A stretch of DNA of 36,287 bases from positions 1-36,287 of the forward strand of contig CAZKEL010000022.1 in the NCBI GenBank assembly GCA_964551815.1, written 5' to 3'. Position 1 is the stretch's first letter; each line of letters opens with the position of its first letter. A model generated the notes under the pieces. The model did not search any database. It saw nothing but the letters and a program-made list of their open reading frames with translations, and was not told where the DNA came from. Source of the stretch: D37C17 sp964551815. Lineage in GTDB: Bacteria; Fidelibacterota; Marinisomatia; SCGC-AAA003-L08; D37C17. The translations under genes and the position numbers were made by a program. This document shows positions 1-9,628 of the stretch, piece by piece.

Positions 1-2353
1 TGCTGGTTACCGGATTAAATGGATTAGGATAGGCCTGTGATAAGCTGTATTCCATAACAACCGGCAGAGAGACGGCTACTTCATCTTGTGAGTTAGCAAC
101 GATTACTTCCTCTATTTCAAAGTCACCGCTGTAACTGAACAGATGATCTGTTTCAGGGGTTACAATGATAAGGCGGGTTTCATTGCCTTCCGTAATAGAG
201 TTAGCATAGAGTGCTCTGTCAGTTAACTCTATTTTAAACGACTCACTATGGGTGAGGGTCATCTGAACCCCACCTATAAAGCCGTCTGCTTCAATAGAAA
301 GGTTATGATCTTTCTTAATAAGCTCTGCAGAGGCTGCATCATCCACTCTGCCACCGCAGTTTTGAGCTAAGATGCAATTTGCCAGAGTAACGATATCCAG
401 TACATTGTAGAAACCGTCACCATTGAGATCACCAGCACAACCATATTCAAGGCCAGCACAGTTATTTGCTAAAATACAGTTGGCAAGGGTCACAATGTCA
501 AGCACATTCCAGCCGCCGTCACCGTTAAGGTCGCCAATATCAACGCAGGTAGTAGGAGGCTCTTCCGGGGTATAGGGCGGTAATTGCTGATAAAAATCAG
601 TGGGGAAGGCATAATCAGTCCAGCTTCCGTCATTTTCTGGGGAGATGTATCGGGCACGATATTTACCGAAATCACCATACTGACCACCTTCTTCCACCCA
701 GTCTCCCTCCGAATTTTGGTATTCCCAGGTATAAAGGGTATGCCAAGGGAAAGGTCCTGTCTGAGTGACTACTACTGTGCAGATTCCGCCACTGCAAGCT
801 GCAGGAAATTTGGCAACAGGATTATTATCCAATATTTCTACTACAGAAAATCCCTGGAGATAATTGTTCCATTTATCTCTCAGCACAATATTTACATTAT
901 CCCCTGCTGTATATCCATCTTCCCCATTCATATTTACCGAGTAGGTTACATTCAGGGTTTGACCTTCAGGAATGGCTGCTCCCGCAGGTAAATCATAATA
1001 GCCTTCTTCCAGGTAGGTGGTACCCGTGGTAGCGCTGAGAGTGAATAAACGATTACCACCACCATACCTGGGGGAGTCTTCCCAACCCCAGTCCAATTCG
1101 GCCATTTCTCCGTATTGTTCTTGCAGGGCAATTAATGATTCTGCTGAATGTTTAATATAAAATTTGTAGCTATATTGCGCTTCAGAAAAGCCGCTGAGTT
1201 CTACAGGAAGACTGAAAATATTGCTCCCAGGCTGGCGGATTAATACTGAGTTTTCCGGAGTGCCGTCACTCCAGCCGTTCCAATCCCCTCGAACCTGCAC
1301 CTCATCATTTCTTGCCACACTGAAAATGGGCATACCTGTTGCACCGGGTTCATCCAGCCATTCTGTCATGTCCACCGAGAAAATAACTGCATTGGTGACC
1401 CATTCGCCTAAATCAGGAATATCCAAGGTAGTCTCAGCAGCATTATAACTGCCATCATTTCCCAGTGAAAAAGTGAAATTTCCTGCACCAATCAAACCAT
1501 TCAAATCTGTACCCCCTCCTTCAAAGGCTTTCCAGAAAATGAGTTCAGATGGCTCCAAGGCGGTGCTACAGCTCCAGGAATGATCTTCGTCTTCATCAGA
1601 GCAGGAAATCTCTACCCCCCAGTTAGGGTAAGCAAAGTCTGAAGAACCCAACCGAAGGTAAATGTCTGTAAAAGTTTCCGTCCCATCATTGATGGTAAAG
1701 GTGACGGGAAAGGTCTCCAATTCGTAGCTATTTTCCCCGCTCAATGTCCCATCATTTGACAGACTAAAAGCGGGATTGGGATTGTTAGGGGTAAGCCAGA
1801 CATCCTGAGTTCCACCATCATCGGCAGCCTGGTATGCTCCCCAGGAATAGGTTCCCGGTGAGTATTCGGTAGTAAAAGTCCAATTACCGGTACCATCATT
1901 ATTTCCCTGATTGGCAGTAGTAAAATCATCAACTGAAGTCTTAAACCAGATATTATCCCAAGATTGATTATCGTCTAAAAAGGATAGAGTCACCTGAAAA
2001 ACAACATCGTCGGGGCAGGCTTCAAAAGAATTATAACAGACGGCATCAAGGGTACTGTCTTCTGACGGGATGGTGATGCTGCGGGTGATAATTTCAATAT
2101 CTCCCCAACCACTGCCGGCTGCAAACCAATAATCATACTCAGAAGCAGGATCTGAGAATTCATGCGTATAACTAAAAACAGTAGAACTCTCCACTTGAGC
2201 CATTTGATAAAAGTTCCAATCCCAATATCCTACCAAATAGACCCCATTGGAGGTATCTTCATTTTGCATATCTACCTGGAAAGTAACCTGAACTGCAGAA
2301 GCGTTCCCTCCTAATAGAACGACAATGAGTAAATGGTAAAGTTTAAGCTTCAT
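1..2353 (-). CDS. Secreted starch-binding-type multimodular protein with dockerin pair and type IX sorting domain (3' end cut by window)
   Basis: About 784 residues are visible. The reading frame is open from an ATG at 2353 to the left edge, where the C-terminus is cut inside a sorting domain beginning AYPNPFNPVTS. The N-terminus is a signal peptide (MKLKLYHLLIVVLLGG, probable cut after NASA). Three beta-sandwich segments start with VTFQVDM, VIFSVDM and LNVTYSVNM; the middle one has VQVRGDWNGWSDG, which resembles CBM20/CBM48 starch-binding modules. Two EF-hand-like dockerin repeats follow (DLNGDGGWNVLDIV and DLNGDGFYNVLDIV, roughly nt 361-535), then a module of about 95 residues also found in the protein at the right edge. 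No catalytic domain is visible. Its start overlaps the end of malK by 11 bp, so it is probably co-transcribed as the last visible gene of unit C. Likely a surface glycan-binding protein; the function is inferred from modules and context. Confidence 0.85.
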   Translation of the reverse strand, partial: MKLKLYHLLIVVLLGGNASAVQVTFQVDMQNEDTSNGVYLVGYWDWNFYQMAQVESSTVFSYTHEFSDPASEYDYWFAAGSGWGDIEIITRSITIPSEDSTLDAVCYNSFEACPDDVVFQVTLSFLDDNQSWDNIWFKTSVDDFTTANQGNNDGTGNWTFTTEYSPGTYSWGAYQAADDGGTQDVWLTPNNPNPAFSLSNDGTLSGENSYELETFPVTFTINDGTETFTDIYLRLGSSDFAYPNWGVEISCSDEDEDHSWSCSTALEPSELIFWKAFEGGGTDLNGLIGAGNFTFSLGNDGSYNAAETTLDIPDLGEWVTNAVIFSVDMTEWLDEPGATGMPIFSVARNDEVQVRGDWNGWSDGTPENSVLIRQPGSNIFSLPVELSGFSEAQYSYKFYIKHSAESLIALQEQYGEMAELDWGWEDSPRYGGGNRLFTLSATTGTTYLEEGYYDLPAGAAIPEGQTLNVTYSVNMNGEDGYTAGDNVNIVLRDKWNNYLQGFSVVEILDNNPVAKFPAACSGGICTVVVTQTGPFPWHTLYTWEYQNSEGDWVEEGGQYGDFGKYRARYISPENDGSWTDYAFPTDFYQQLPPYTPEEPPTTCVDIGDLNGDGGWNVLDIVTLANCILANNCAGLEYGCAGDLNGDGFYNVLDIVTLANCILAQNCGGRVDDAASAELIKKDHNLSIEADGFIGGVQMTLTHSESFKIELTDRALYANSITEGNETRLIIVTPETDHLFSYSGDFEIEEVIVANSQDEVAVSLPVVMEYSLSQAYPNPFNPVTS

Positions 2354-3443
2354 ATAGATTTCCCCCATGTTCAGCATGGAATAAATGGGTTTTATTCATA
2401 TCAAAAATCAATTCTATTTTTTTTTCGTTTTCATTAAAATTTCTCAGTTCAGCACTAAACCCTGAGTTTCCGATTTTAAAATGCACTATTTTATGGGATC
2501 CCATATTTTCCACCATCTCTACTGCTGCTGTTACTGTATTGGAATTGTCCTTTATTTGTGCGAAGAGATTATCATGAATATCCTCCGGGCGAATTCCTAT
2601 TACTACTTTTTCTCTATTTTCAGGGAAACTTCCACTAAAAAGCTTTCCATTCAGGGTTAAACTCAAATCATCATTTTTAAATTCCAGCAGCTCTCCCTCT
2701 TTACTCACACTTCCTTTGATAAAATTCATTTGAGGCATGCCGATAAAGGAGGCAACAAACCTATTCTTCGGGAATGAATAAATGTTTTCGGGAAGGTCAA
2801 CCTGTTCAATTTCTCCCCGGCGCATAATGGCTATTCTGTCTCCCATTGTCATGGCTTCTGTTTGATCATGAGTCACATAAATCATAGTGGTTTTTAACAG
2901 GGAGTGTAGTTTCTTTATTTCAATTCGCATTTCCTGCCGGAGCTTTGCATCCAGATTTGACAAAGGCTCATCAAACAGGAATACTTTTGGGTCTCGTACC
3001 ATAGCTCTCCCCAGTGCTACTCTTTGTCTTTGCCCACCGGAAAGTTCTTTCGGTTTGCGTGCAAATAAATGGGATATCTGCAGTATCTCCCCTGTTGCAT
3101 TAATTTTTTCTGAAATGAAGGCTTCCTCCTTTTTCTGCTGGCGAAGCCCGAATGCCATGTTTTCAAAAACGGACAAATGAGGATAGAGAGCATAATTCTG
3201 GAAAACCATGGCAACATTGCGTTTGGCAGGAGGTATGCCTGCTACATCCAAACCCCCTATTGACATAGTTCCCTCATCTGGCGTTTCTAACCCTGCGATG
3301 AGACGCAGCAAAGTGGACTTTCCACAGCCTGACGCCCCCACCAATACCAGAAATTCGCCATCTTTGGCACTGAGGCTGATCTTATTTAATATTTTTGTTG
3401 AGCCAAAGGTTTTGGAAATATCCTTAAGGTGAATTGCTGCCAT
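2343..3443 (-). CDS. malK: Sugar ABC transporter ATPase, MalK/MsmX/UgpC type
   Basis: 366 residues, the normal length for CUT1 ATPases. It powers import of oligosaccharides by the MalF/MalG permease at the cytoplasmic face of the inner membrane. Visible motifs are Walker A GASGCGKST (about 36-44), Q-loop VFQNYALYPH (80-89), ABC signature LSGGQRQR (134-141), Walker B VFLFDEP (154-160), D-loop SNLD and H-loop THDQTEA (H192). A C-terminal TOBE-like regulatory domain follows (about 240-366), including IGIRPEDIHDN. The permease genes are in the neighbouring unit, but this is the only ATPase in the window, so it is the probable partner. It lies 6 bp downstream of the dockerin amylase and overlaps the next gene by 11 bp. 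MsmX-type ATPases can serve several transporters, so the exact substrate is inferred from context. Confidence 0.95.
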   Translation of the reverse strand: MAAIHLKDISKTFGSTKILNKISLSAKDGEFLVLVGASGCGKSTLLRLIAGLETPDEGTMSIGGLDVAGIPPAKRNVAMVFQNYALYPHLSVFENMAFGLRQQKKEEAFISEKINATGEILQISHLFARKPKELSGGQRQRVALGRAMVRDPKVFLFDEPLSNLDAKLRQEMRIEIKKLHSLLKTTMIYVTHDQTEAMTMGDRIAIMRRGEIEQVDLPENIYSFPKNRFVASFIGMPQMNFIKGSVSKEGELLEFKNDDLSLTLNGKLFSGSFPENREKVVIGIRPEDIHDNLFAQIKDNSNTVTAAVEMVENMGSHKIVHFKIGNSGFSAELRNFNENEKKIELIFDMNKTHLFHAEHGGNLYEA

Positions 3444-3449
3444 GAAGGT

Positions 3450-6374
3450 TTAATTCAAAATCATGTTTGCTAATGTGACAACATCTAAAACGTTGATGGC
3501 ACCATCTCCATTCACATCAGCAGATTCCAGTCCGCAGCCTAATAATTCAGCACCATAAAGAATATGATTTACCACGGTAACAATATCCAGAACATTGATA
3601 TTGCCATCTTCAGTAACATCACCTTCCAGACAGGCTTCTTCGCCTAAATCTGAAGTAAACAGGAAAGCTGTTTTTGCCGGTACCATACAATTACCACACC
3701 AGTTAGAATCAATGGTGATACTATTGCCTTCCAACACATTGAACCATTCTCCTGAATGGGGAAATTCAATATTCAGATATTGATCGTTATCATCGAAGTT
3801 AGCCGCTATGACAAAGGCATCTTCCCCTGAAACCCGCCAGTATATAATTGATTTCTGAGAAGAGAGTTGAGATTTAACCACCAAATTGTTTTCCTTCAAG
3901 GCAGGTCTGGTTTTTCTCAAGTCAATTAATGCTGCATAATTTTCAAATAGAGTTTGGCCCGATTCAGTTTCTAAATTTTCCCATTGCAATGGTGCAGGGT
4001 CTAAATGAGAATCATTAGAGTTTTGTCCAAATTCCTGCCCCTGATATATCATAGGCGTTCCCTCGGCAGTCATAAGCACCACCAAGCCAAGGGTTGAGAT
4101 ATCATAGGCCTCTTCCTCATCATATCCCTGATATTCTACACATTCTGTGACGATGCGGGTTTCATCATGGCTTTCAGTATAAATGAGCTGAGCCGTGTGA
4201 TCAGCATAGCCCTGGCTGTAGGCATCAATATGACTGGCAACATCTGCCATATCTCCAAAGTTATGTCCTCCGGAATTGATGGAAGATAGATTGGCAAACA
4301 TCATGTGGTGAAAGCTGTAATCCCAACCTGCATCAAATCCGGTAGTATTCATCTGGTAGGGATTATCCTCTTCAGCAATTAAGATAAGGGTTGGATCTTC
4401 CCAGTTTAGCATATTGGCATAATGGGTAGCCCCCCATTCACTGGCAGGGTCCCAGCCTATGCCAGCGGTAAAGTCAAAGCGATAGCCGTCAAAATGATAC
4501 TCATCAATCCAATGATGGAGTGCATCATCTAAATGCTTGCGGGTACGCTGCTGCCAATGATCCAGTTTGTACCCCCATTCCCACTGTGAGCCCGTATCCT
4601 GAAAATAGGGACAGGCAGCATAATTGTGGGCATCCCATTCATAATTATCAGGCGGTTGGTAAAGTTGGAAAAGTGGTGCTGATCCCCAGAGATGGTCAAA
4701 GACTATATCTAAAAGGACAGCAATACCATTTTGGTGTGCCGTATCTATCAATAGCTTTAAATCTTCCGGGCTCCCATAAGCAGACTCAGGAGCCATATAA
4801 AAAGAGGGATTATATCCCCAGGAATAAGCTCCTTCAAATTCATTCACCGGCATGAGCTCAATAGCGTTGATTCCCAGGTCATTAAAATACCCCTCTTCAA
4901 TTTTGTCAACAACATCCAGATAAGTTCCATGGGTTTCTCCATCGCTCATGAAATCACCAATATGCAATTCATAGACAATGACTTCATTTTGAGGAGGGCG
5001 TTCAAAATCTGCATCATTCCACACAAAAGGAGGCGCGCCTACCTGAAAAACAGTATAAGCATGACCATAGTATCCAGATTCCCAGCCGCCATTGGGGTCC
5101 ACCCAGCGCACATCTTCAGACCAGGGGTCTGCAATATTTTTAATGCCTTCGATATTAAATTGATATTCATATTCCCCGTCAGGGAGAGTCGTCTCATACC
5201 ACCAGACAGCGTCATCAGCCAATTGCATGAGTTCGCCATGAGGATAGTCGCTATTCCAACTGCCCTTTAAAGCAACATATTCTTTTCCCGGAGCATACAG
5301 GGTGATCACCACATGGTTTCCTGAAAGCTGCAATCCATCATCTGCACCCTGAGGCAGGGCTGCGTGGGTAATTTCATAATCCAGTGTGATATTCATAAAG
5401 GCATAGGCAATATTGCCACTATCTCCTCTGCCTCTGGCTGCAATGCGATAGTCCCCGAACAATCCCTCAATAGGATCCCAGGTAGTTTCGAATGGTATAG
5501 TAGAATCACTTCCGATGAGTTCACCATCAATCCAATATTCTACTTCCTGTGCATCTCCTACTGCTCTCAGCAGCACCGGAGGTTCTAACAGTTCCCCTTC
5601 GGTTGGTGACAGGAAAATAATATTGGGGTCCTCCTCTCCGGCAGTATAATCAAAATAAATATCGTAAAAAATAATTTGTCCGTTAGAGCCTACATCCCAA
5701 CTGCCATCATCCCATCGAATCACATACTTGATGGACTGAATAATCTGTTCTCCCTGATTAAATGGACCAAGAAGTGCATGATAAGCATTGGTACCGGAGC
5801 TTTCAAGGGGAGTTTCCACCCAGCTGCCTACATAGGTCAGTTCCCAGGGCAGATCCTCAGCTTCATTGGTGCCTTGGGGCCAGTAAGATTCTATGGGCGT
5901 TTCAAAACCTGAACCTGAATTCACTGTCCAAACTACAGAGCCGCTGCTGGCCACATCATTCAATACGATTTCCACCTCATGATTTGGTCCAGGATTAAAG
6001 GGTACCCAATAATAATTTAGGCTGATATGCCAGTCAATACCGATACCACCGTTATTGTCCCAATTTCCTAAGAGGTCTGTGAAAACGAAATCTATGGTTT
6101 CAGCATCTTCAGCAATAGTATAGATATAAGACCACCAGCCGTCTCCCATCCCCGGTTCGAAAGTCATGGCATAGTCATCCACATCCTCCCAGCCGTTATA
6201 GCCGATATGAATATATACAGGATTGGTATTATTCCCCAGCGTTCCTTCTAACACGTTGTAAAACACGGTAATTTCCCCACCGGGGGTAGGAATTTCAGGT
6301 TCCCAGAATACGGATTGGCTCCAGGAGGGTGAAATAACTATGAAGATTAAAATATAGGTATAAATCTGATTCAA
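3450..6374 (-). CDS. Secreted CBM25-GH13 alpha-amylase/branching-type enzyme with C-terminal dockerin repeats
   Basis: 974 residues from a TTG start preceded by a purine-rich AAAGAGAAAAGAGA. The signal peptide is about residues 1-20. A CBM25-like starch-binding domain (about 22-118) shows YIHIGYNGW and FVFTDLLGNWDNNGG. A second beta-domain (about 130-242), an Ig-like linker (250-332) and a CBM48-like domain (about 345-445) precede the GH13 barrel (about 465-800). The four GH13 regions are intact: DIVFDH (556-561), GYRFDF with nucleophile D634, IAEED with acid/base E668, and ESHDE with H736/D737. It ends with two dockerin repeats (about 918-974; DVTEDGNINVLDIV and DVNGDGAINVLDVV) and has no type IX sorting domain, so surface retention could depend on dockerin binding. 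It is the first gene of unit C, behind a promoter/operator. Subfamily and bond specificity cannot be fixed by eye. Confidence 0.93.
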   Translation of the reverse strand: MNQIYTYILIFIVISPSWSQSVFWEPEIPTPGGEITVFYNVLEGTLGNNTNPVYIHIGYNGWEDVDDYAMTFEPGMGDGWWSYIYTIAEDAETIDFVFTDLLGNWDNNGGIGIDWHISLNYYWVPFNPGPNHEVEIVLNDVASSGSVVWTVNSGSGFETPIESYWPQGTNEAEDLPWELTYVGSWVETPLESSGTNAYHALLGPFNQGEQIIQSIKYVIRWDDGSWDVGSNGQIIFYDIYFDYTAGEEDPNIIFLSPTEGELLEPPVLLRAVGDAQEVEYWIDGELIGSDSTIPFETTWDPIEGLFGDYRIAARGRGDSGNIAYAFMNITLDYEITHAALPQGADDGLQLSGNHVVITLYAPGKEYVALKGSWNSDYPHGELMQLADDAVWWYETTLPDGEYEYQFNIEGIKNIADPWSEDVRWVDPNGGWESGYYGHAYTVFQVGAPPFVWNDADFERPPQNEVIVYELHIGDFMSDGETHGTYLDVVDKIEEGYFNDLGINAIELMPVNEFEGAYSWGYNPSFYMAPESAYGSPEDLKLLIDTAHQNGIAVLLDIVFDHLWGSAPLFQLYQPPDNYEWDAHNYAACPYFQDTGSQWEWGYKLDHWQQRTRKHLDDALHHWIDEYHFDGYRFDFTAGIGWDPASEWGATHYANMLNWEDPTLILIAEEDNPYQMNTTGFDAGWDYSFHHMMFANLSSINSGGHNFGDMADVASHIDAYSQGYADHTAQLIYTESHDETRIVTECVEYQGYDEEEAYDISTLGLVVLMTAEGTPMIYQGQEFGQNSNDSHLDPAPLQWENLETESGQTLFENYAALIDLRKTRPALKENNLVVKSQLSSQKSIIYWRVSGEDAFVIAANFDDNDQYLNIEFPHSGEWFNVLEGNSITIDSNWCGNCMVPAKTAFLFTSDLGEEACLEGDVTEDGNINVLDIVTVVNHILYGAELLGCGLESADVNGDGAINVLDVVTLANMILN

Positions 6375-6488
6375 TATCTCTTTTCTCTTTATATCTGAGA
6401 TGGATAATTTAAAATGATTTGAGAAATTCCTCCTCCATCAATGGGGAATAGCTCATTTTGTGCTGCCAGAGTCTATTGAAATTTACTT

Positions 6489-6526
6489 TAGTAGTTATAT
6501 ACTGAGTTACTAATAATTTCTGTCAA
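6489..6526 (-). promoter_or_regulatory. Operator copy 3 overlapping a candidate promoter upstream of the dockerin amylase
   Basis: The 24-bp element at 6489-6512 (plus strand TAGTAGTTATAT then ACTGAGTTACTA) matches the perfect palindrome upstream of unit A at most positions, with identical outer TAGTA and AGTTACTA ends. On the minus strand a perfect TTGACA (6521-6526) lies just upstream, and the element covers the region where a -10 box (TATATA, 6496-6501, spacing 19; or TATAAC) would lie. A repressor bound here would block the promoter. The 216-bp gap 6375-6590 contains no gene. I see no convincing terminator for the malG side. Confidence 0.6.
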
Positions 6527-6590
6527 CAAACATCAGAATAATTTATCTATCTCTCTGTTTTGGACAAGTTGATATAGATCACACTTTATT

Positions 6591-7421
6591 TTAACCTTTC
6601 ACACTGCCCATGGTAAGTCCGCTGACTAAAAAGCGTGCCAGTGACACAAACAAAATCACCACAGGAATACTCACCACCACAGCCCCTGCTGCATACAGAC
6701 CCCACTCAGTAGCTAAGCTGGACTGAAACGATTTTAATCCCAAAGGCAGGGTATAGAGTTCCGGAGCCTGGAGGATGATGGCTGCCACCACATATTCACT
6801 CCAGCTGGCCATAAAGCTGAACAATGCGGTAATGACCAACGCAGGAGTAGAAAGAGGCAGAATAATTTTATAAAATGCCTGCAATGAATTACAACCATCC
6901 AAATAGGCAGATTCCTCCAGGGCAGGAGGAATAGTATCATAAAAACCCTTCATCTGCCAGATACAAAAAGGCAGAGCGGTAGAAGAATAAATGATTACCA
7001 GCCCCAAATAGGAATTTATCAGTCCCAGTTTAGAGAGGAGGATAAAAAATGGCAGCAACAACATCGTTGCAGGAAACATTTGTGTTGTTAATAGGGCTGT
7101 CATGCCCAGCTTTCTTCCCTTAAACTGGTAGCGGGACAATGCATAGGCACAGGTAGAGGCAAGGGCAACCCCTAAAATGGTGACTGCTGTTGACACCAGG
7201 AGAGAATTCTTCAGCCAGAGGAGAAAGTCCGTTTTAAACAGTAACTGCCAATAATTATCAAAACCAGAATCTGCAGTAACAATTGAGAGTGATTTGGTTT
7301 GAAAAGCGTTGTCCTCTCGCAGAGACACCCCAATAATATTGAGGACGGGGTAAAGGGTCCCTATGGTAAAAAAGGAAAGGAACAGAAAAATGAGGCAGGT
7401 TTCTATCTTCTTTTTCATCAA
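6591..7421 (-). CDS. malG: Maltooligosaccharide ABC transporter permease, MalG type
   Basis: 276 residues with six predicted membrane helices, the usual MalG length. It is the second permease subunit of a CUT1 importer in the inner membrane. The first helix is at about 8-30. The EAA loop that docks on the ATPase is clear (EESAYLDGCNSLQAF followed by ILPLS, about 169-191). Hydrophobic stretches include TALLTTQMFPATMLLLPF and LGLVIIYSSTALPF. The C-terminus ends SGLTMGSVKG, typical of MalG-like proteins. The start overlaps the stop of the MalE-MalF fusion by 4 bp (ATGA), indicating translational coupling. It is the last gene of unit B; its probable ATPase, MalK, is encoded in the next unit. Confidence 0.95.
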   Translation of the reverse strand: MMKKKIETCLIFLFLSFFTIGTLYPVLNIIGVSLREDNAFQTKSLSIVTADSGFDNYWQLLFKTDFLLWLKNSLLVSTAVTILGVALASTCAYALSRYQFKGRKLGMTALLTTQMFPATMLLLPFFILLSKLGLINSYLGLVIIYSSTALPFCIWQMKGFYDTIPPALEESAYLDGCNSLQAFYKIILPLSTPALVITALFSFMASWSEYVVAAIILQAPELYTLPLGLKSFQSSLATEWGLYAAGAVVVSIPVVILFVSLARFLVSGLTMGSVKG

Positions 7422-9625
7422 TAAACAGACTCAGTTGAGTTTGACTGACGAATAGAGTAAATCCCCATAAATAGTAAAATTAAAAAAATCACCATTGAGA
7501 GGGCTGCCGCATAGCCATAGCGGTATAAATTAAAGGCAGCCTTATAAACAAAACTCACCAAAATATGGGTTTGGTCAGAGGGTTCTCCTCCGTTACTCAC
7601 CAGCCAGACCACATTGATATTGTTAAAGGTCCAGATCATACCTAAAATCATGGCAGGGATCATGACGGGCATGAGCATGGGCAGGGTAATACGTTTGAAT
7701 TGCTGCCAACGGGAGGCTCCATCCACCTCTGCCGCTTCGTAAAGTTCTGTGGGTATGGACTGCAACCCTCCCAATGCCACAATCATCATAAAGGGAAATC
7801 CCAGCCAGACATTGGTGAGGATGCAAGCTGTAAAAGTTTCAGCGGGACTGCTGAGCCATTGGAGTCCTTCAACAAAAAGGAAATTTTCCAAAATTAAATT
7901 AATAGATCCATATTCCTGATTGAACATCCCCCGCCAGGTAAGAGCAGAAATATACTGGGGAACGGCCCAGGGAATAATGAGGGCTGTCCGCAAAATGGGT
8001 TTGGCAGGAAGAGTGCGGTTAATGAGTACAGCTAATAAAATTCCCAATGTTACATGAAAAAATATGTTGACAAAGGTCCAAATAAATGTTTTTACGAGGA
8101 CTGAGTAAAATTGAGCATCCTGAAAGACATTTAGATAATGGTGTATACCGATAAGTTCCCAACTACGAAATGTTTTCAGTGAAAAATTAGAAAAGGAAAT
8201 CAATATATTATATATAAACGGGAAAATGATGATGGCAAATACAATGAGGAAGGCAGGAGCAATGAACAGATAAGCTGTTTTATGTTCTCTGAAAGATGCT
8301 GCAATATCTTTTCCATTTTTTATAAGTAAAAATATAAGGATACATCCCAATAAAATGAGCCCCACTCTTAATATCCAGATTGAATTTCCGGGAGTAAGCA
8401 CCTCATTCATAAGTTGAATTTGTTTGAGTGCATTTTTCTGTGCAAGAGTGGCAGCAATTTCCGGTGATATATTACCCCCTAAAACCGCCTGGTACTGAGT
8501 TCTCAGTGCATCCCAAATGGCACGCATCTCCGGCGCAACTGCCATGGGCCGCCCCACCTCCACAACCACTGCAGATGCTTTTAATATTTCATTTTCAATA
8601 ATGCTCTCAGCTATTAAAGCTGCTTTTGATGAGGGTTGAGAATTAACCCTTTCGGTAAAAAATAACTGAACCTCAGCACTGGTTAAATACTGCAATAACT
8701 GTTTTGCTTCTTCTAACTTTTTCCCCTGAGCATTGGCATTGATGGAATAGCCCTTTGCACTTACAACAGGAGTTGGCCAATAGCCTGTCTCTGACACTTT
8801 GGGGATGCGGGCAATTCCAAAATCAACCTTCCCCAGATAATTCCCCCAACTCCAATCTCCGTTAATTATCATGGCAGCTTCACCTGAGAGGAACATGGCA
8901 TTGGCTATTTCATAGTCACACTCACGGGGAATAATTTTATGCTCATCCCTGAGAGATTTAATAAAGGCAAACCCCTTTCTGTTAGCTTCTGAATCTAAAT
9001 CCGGTTGATTTTCTTCAGTGATAAGCCATCCACCAAAGCCTCCCAGCCAGGGTGCGTAAAAGAAAGGCTCAGTAAAATTCCAAACTAAACCATAGCGGTC
9101 CATTTTCCCATCCCCATTCACATCAATGGTATGTGCTTTCCCCAAGGCAATGAGCTCATCTGTGTCCTTTGGAGGACTGGAAACCAGATCTTTGTTATAC
9201 AACAGCATGAGATGATTTCCTACAACGTCACCCACCATCCATTTATTACCCTGATATGAGACTATGGCATTGTCAACAAATGTATTGAAAAACCGCTCAT
9301 CAAAAAGAGTATCTAATGGTTGAATGATACCCATGGCAGCGAAGGGACCCACCTGATCAGAAGGACCATAAATAAGTTCAGGTCCGCTGCCCCCCATGGC
9401 AGAGGATTGAAAATTGGAGCGCAGCTCTTCCGTTTCTCTGTAGATGAGGTTAATCTGAATTGCGGGATTCTGTGCTTCATATTGGTCACAGACTTCCCTG
9501 AGAACTTTCCGGGTCTCATAATGCATCTGGTGCCAAATATTAATGGTGGATGTATTCTTTTCCTGTTCACCACAAGAAAAAAGGGTGAATAGGATCATCA
9601 CATAAAAATAACGAGAAATCGCCAT
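7418..9625 (-). CDS. Fused lipoprotein maltodextrin-binding protein (MalE-like) and MalF-type permease
   Basis: 735 residues combining two normally separate CUT1 subunits. The N-terminus has a lipoprotein signal with lipobox LFSC (C18). Residues about 27-405 are a family 1 solute-binding protein: NIWHQMHYETRKVL at the start, the Ca-loop-like DVNGDGKMDRYGL (168-180) common in MalE homologues, MFLSGEAAMIINGDWSW (244-260) and GYSINANA (292-299). A single helix (about 416-436, WILRVGLILLGCILIFLLI) leads to the permease, with hydrophobic segments from about 451 to 725 and an EAA loop YEAAEVDGASRWQQFKRITLP region at 629-649. The predicted layout is periplasmic binding domain, one crossing, cytoplasmic linker, then a six-helix permease. 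The frame is continuous, with no internal stop or duplicated start. It overlaps malG by 4 bp. Substrate is inferred from the starch context. Confidence 0.92.
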   Translation of the reverse strand: MAISRYFYVMILFTLFSCGEQEKNTSTINIWHQMHYETRKVLREVCDQYEAQNPAIQINLIYRETEELRSNFQSSAMGGSGPELIYGPSDQVGPFAAMGIIQPLDTLFDERFFNTFVDNAIVSYQGNKWMVGDVVGNHLMLLYNKDLVSSPPKDTDELIALGKAHTIDVNGDGKMDRYGLVWNFTEPFFYAPWLGGFGGWLITEENQPDLDSEANRKGFAFIKSLRDEHKIIPRECDYEIANAMFLSGEAAMIINGDWSWGNYLGKVDFGIARIPKVSETGYWPTPVVSAKGYSINANAQGKKLEEAKQLLQYLTSAEVQLFFTERVNSQPSSKAALIAESIIENEILKASAVVVEVGRPMAVAPEMRAIWDALRTQYQAVLGGNISPEIAATLAQKNALKQIQLMNEVLTPGNSIWILRVGLILLGCILIFLLIKNGKDIAASFREHKTAYLFIAPAFLIVFAIIIFPFIYNILISFSNFSLKTFRSWELIGIHHYLNVFQDAQFYSVLVKTFIWTFVNIFFHVTLGILLAVLINRTLPAKPILRTALIIPWAVPQYISALTWRGMFNQEYGSINLILENFLFVEGLQWLSSPAETFTACILTNVWLGFPFMMIVALGGLQSIPTELYEAAEVDGASRWQQFKRITLPMLMPVMIPAMILGMIWTFNNINVVWLVSNGGEPSDQTHILVSFVYKAAFNLYRYGYAAALSMVIFLILLFMGIYSIRQSNSTESVY

Positions 9626-9628
9626 TGG

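Noticed and set aside
584..991. Plus-strand open frames over the left-edge gene (also 1221-1448) as real genes
   Set aside because: They lie opposite a continuous minus-strand frame with clear domains and show no protein-like composition or motif; antisense shadows.
6527..6590. Terminator after malG
   Set aside because: No GC stem followed by a T-run could be found on the minus strand in this gap.
7418..9625. MalE and MalF as two genes joined by a sequencing error
   Set aside because: The junction (residues about 400-420) is smooth and lacks a leftover Shine-Dalgarno or start, and the extra helix gives a sensible topology. Kept as a fusion but listed for checking.
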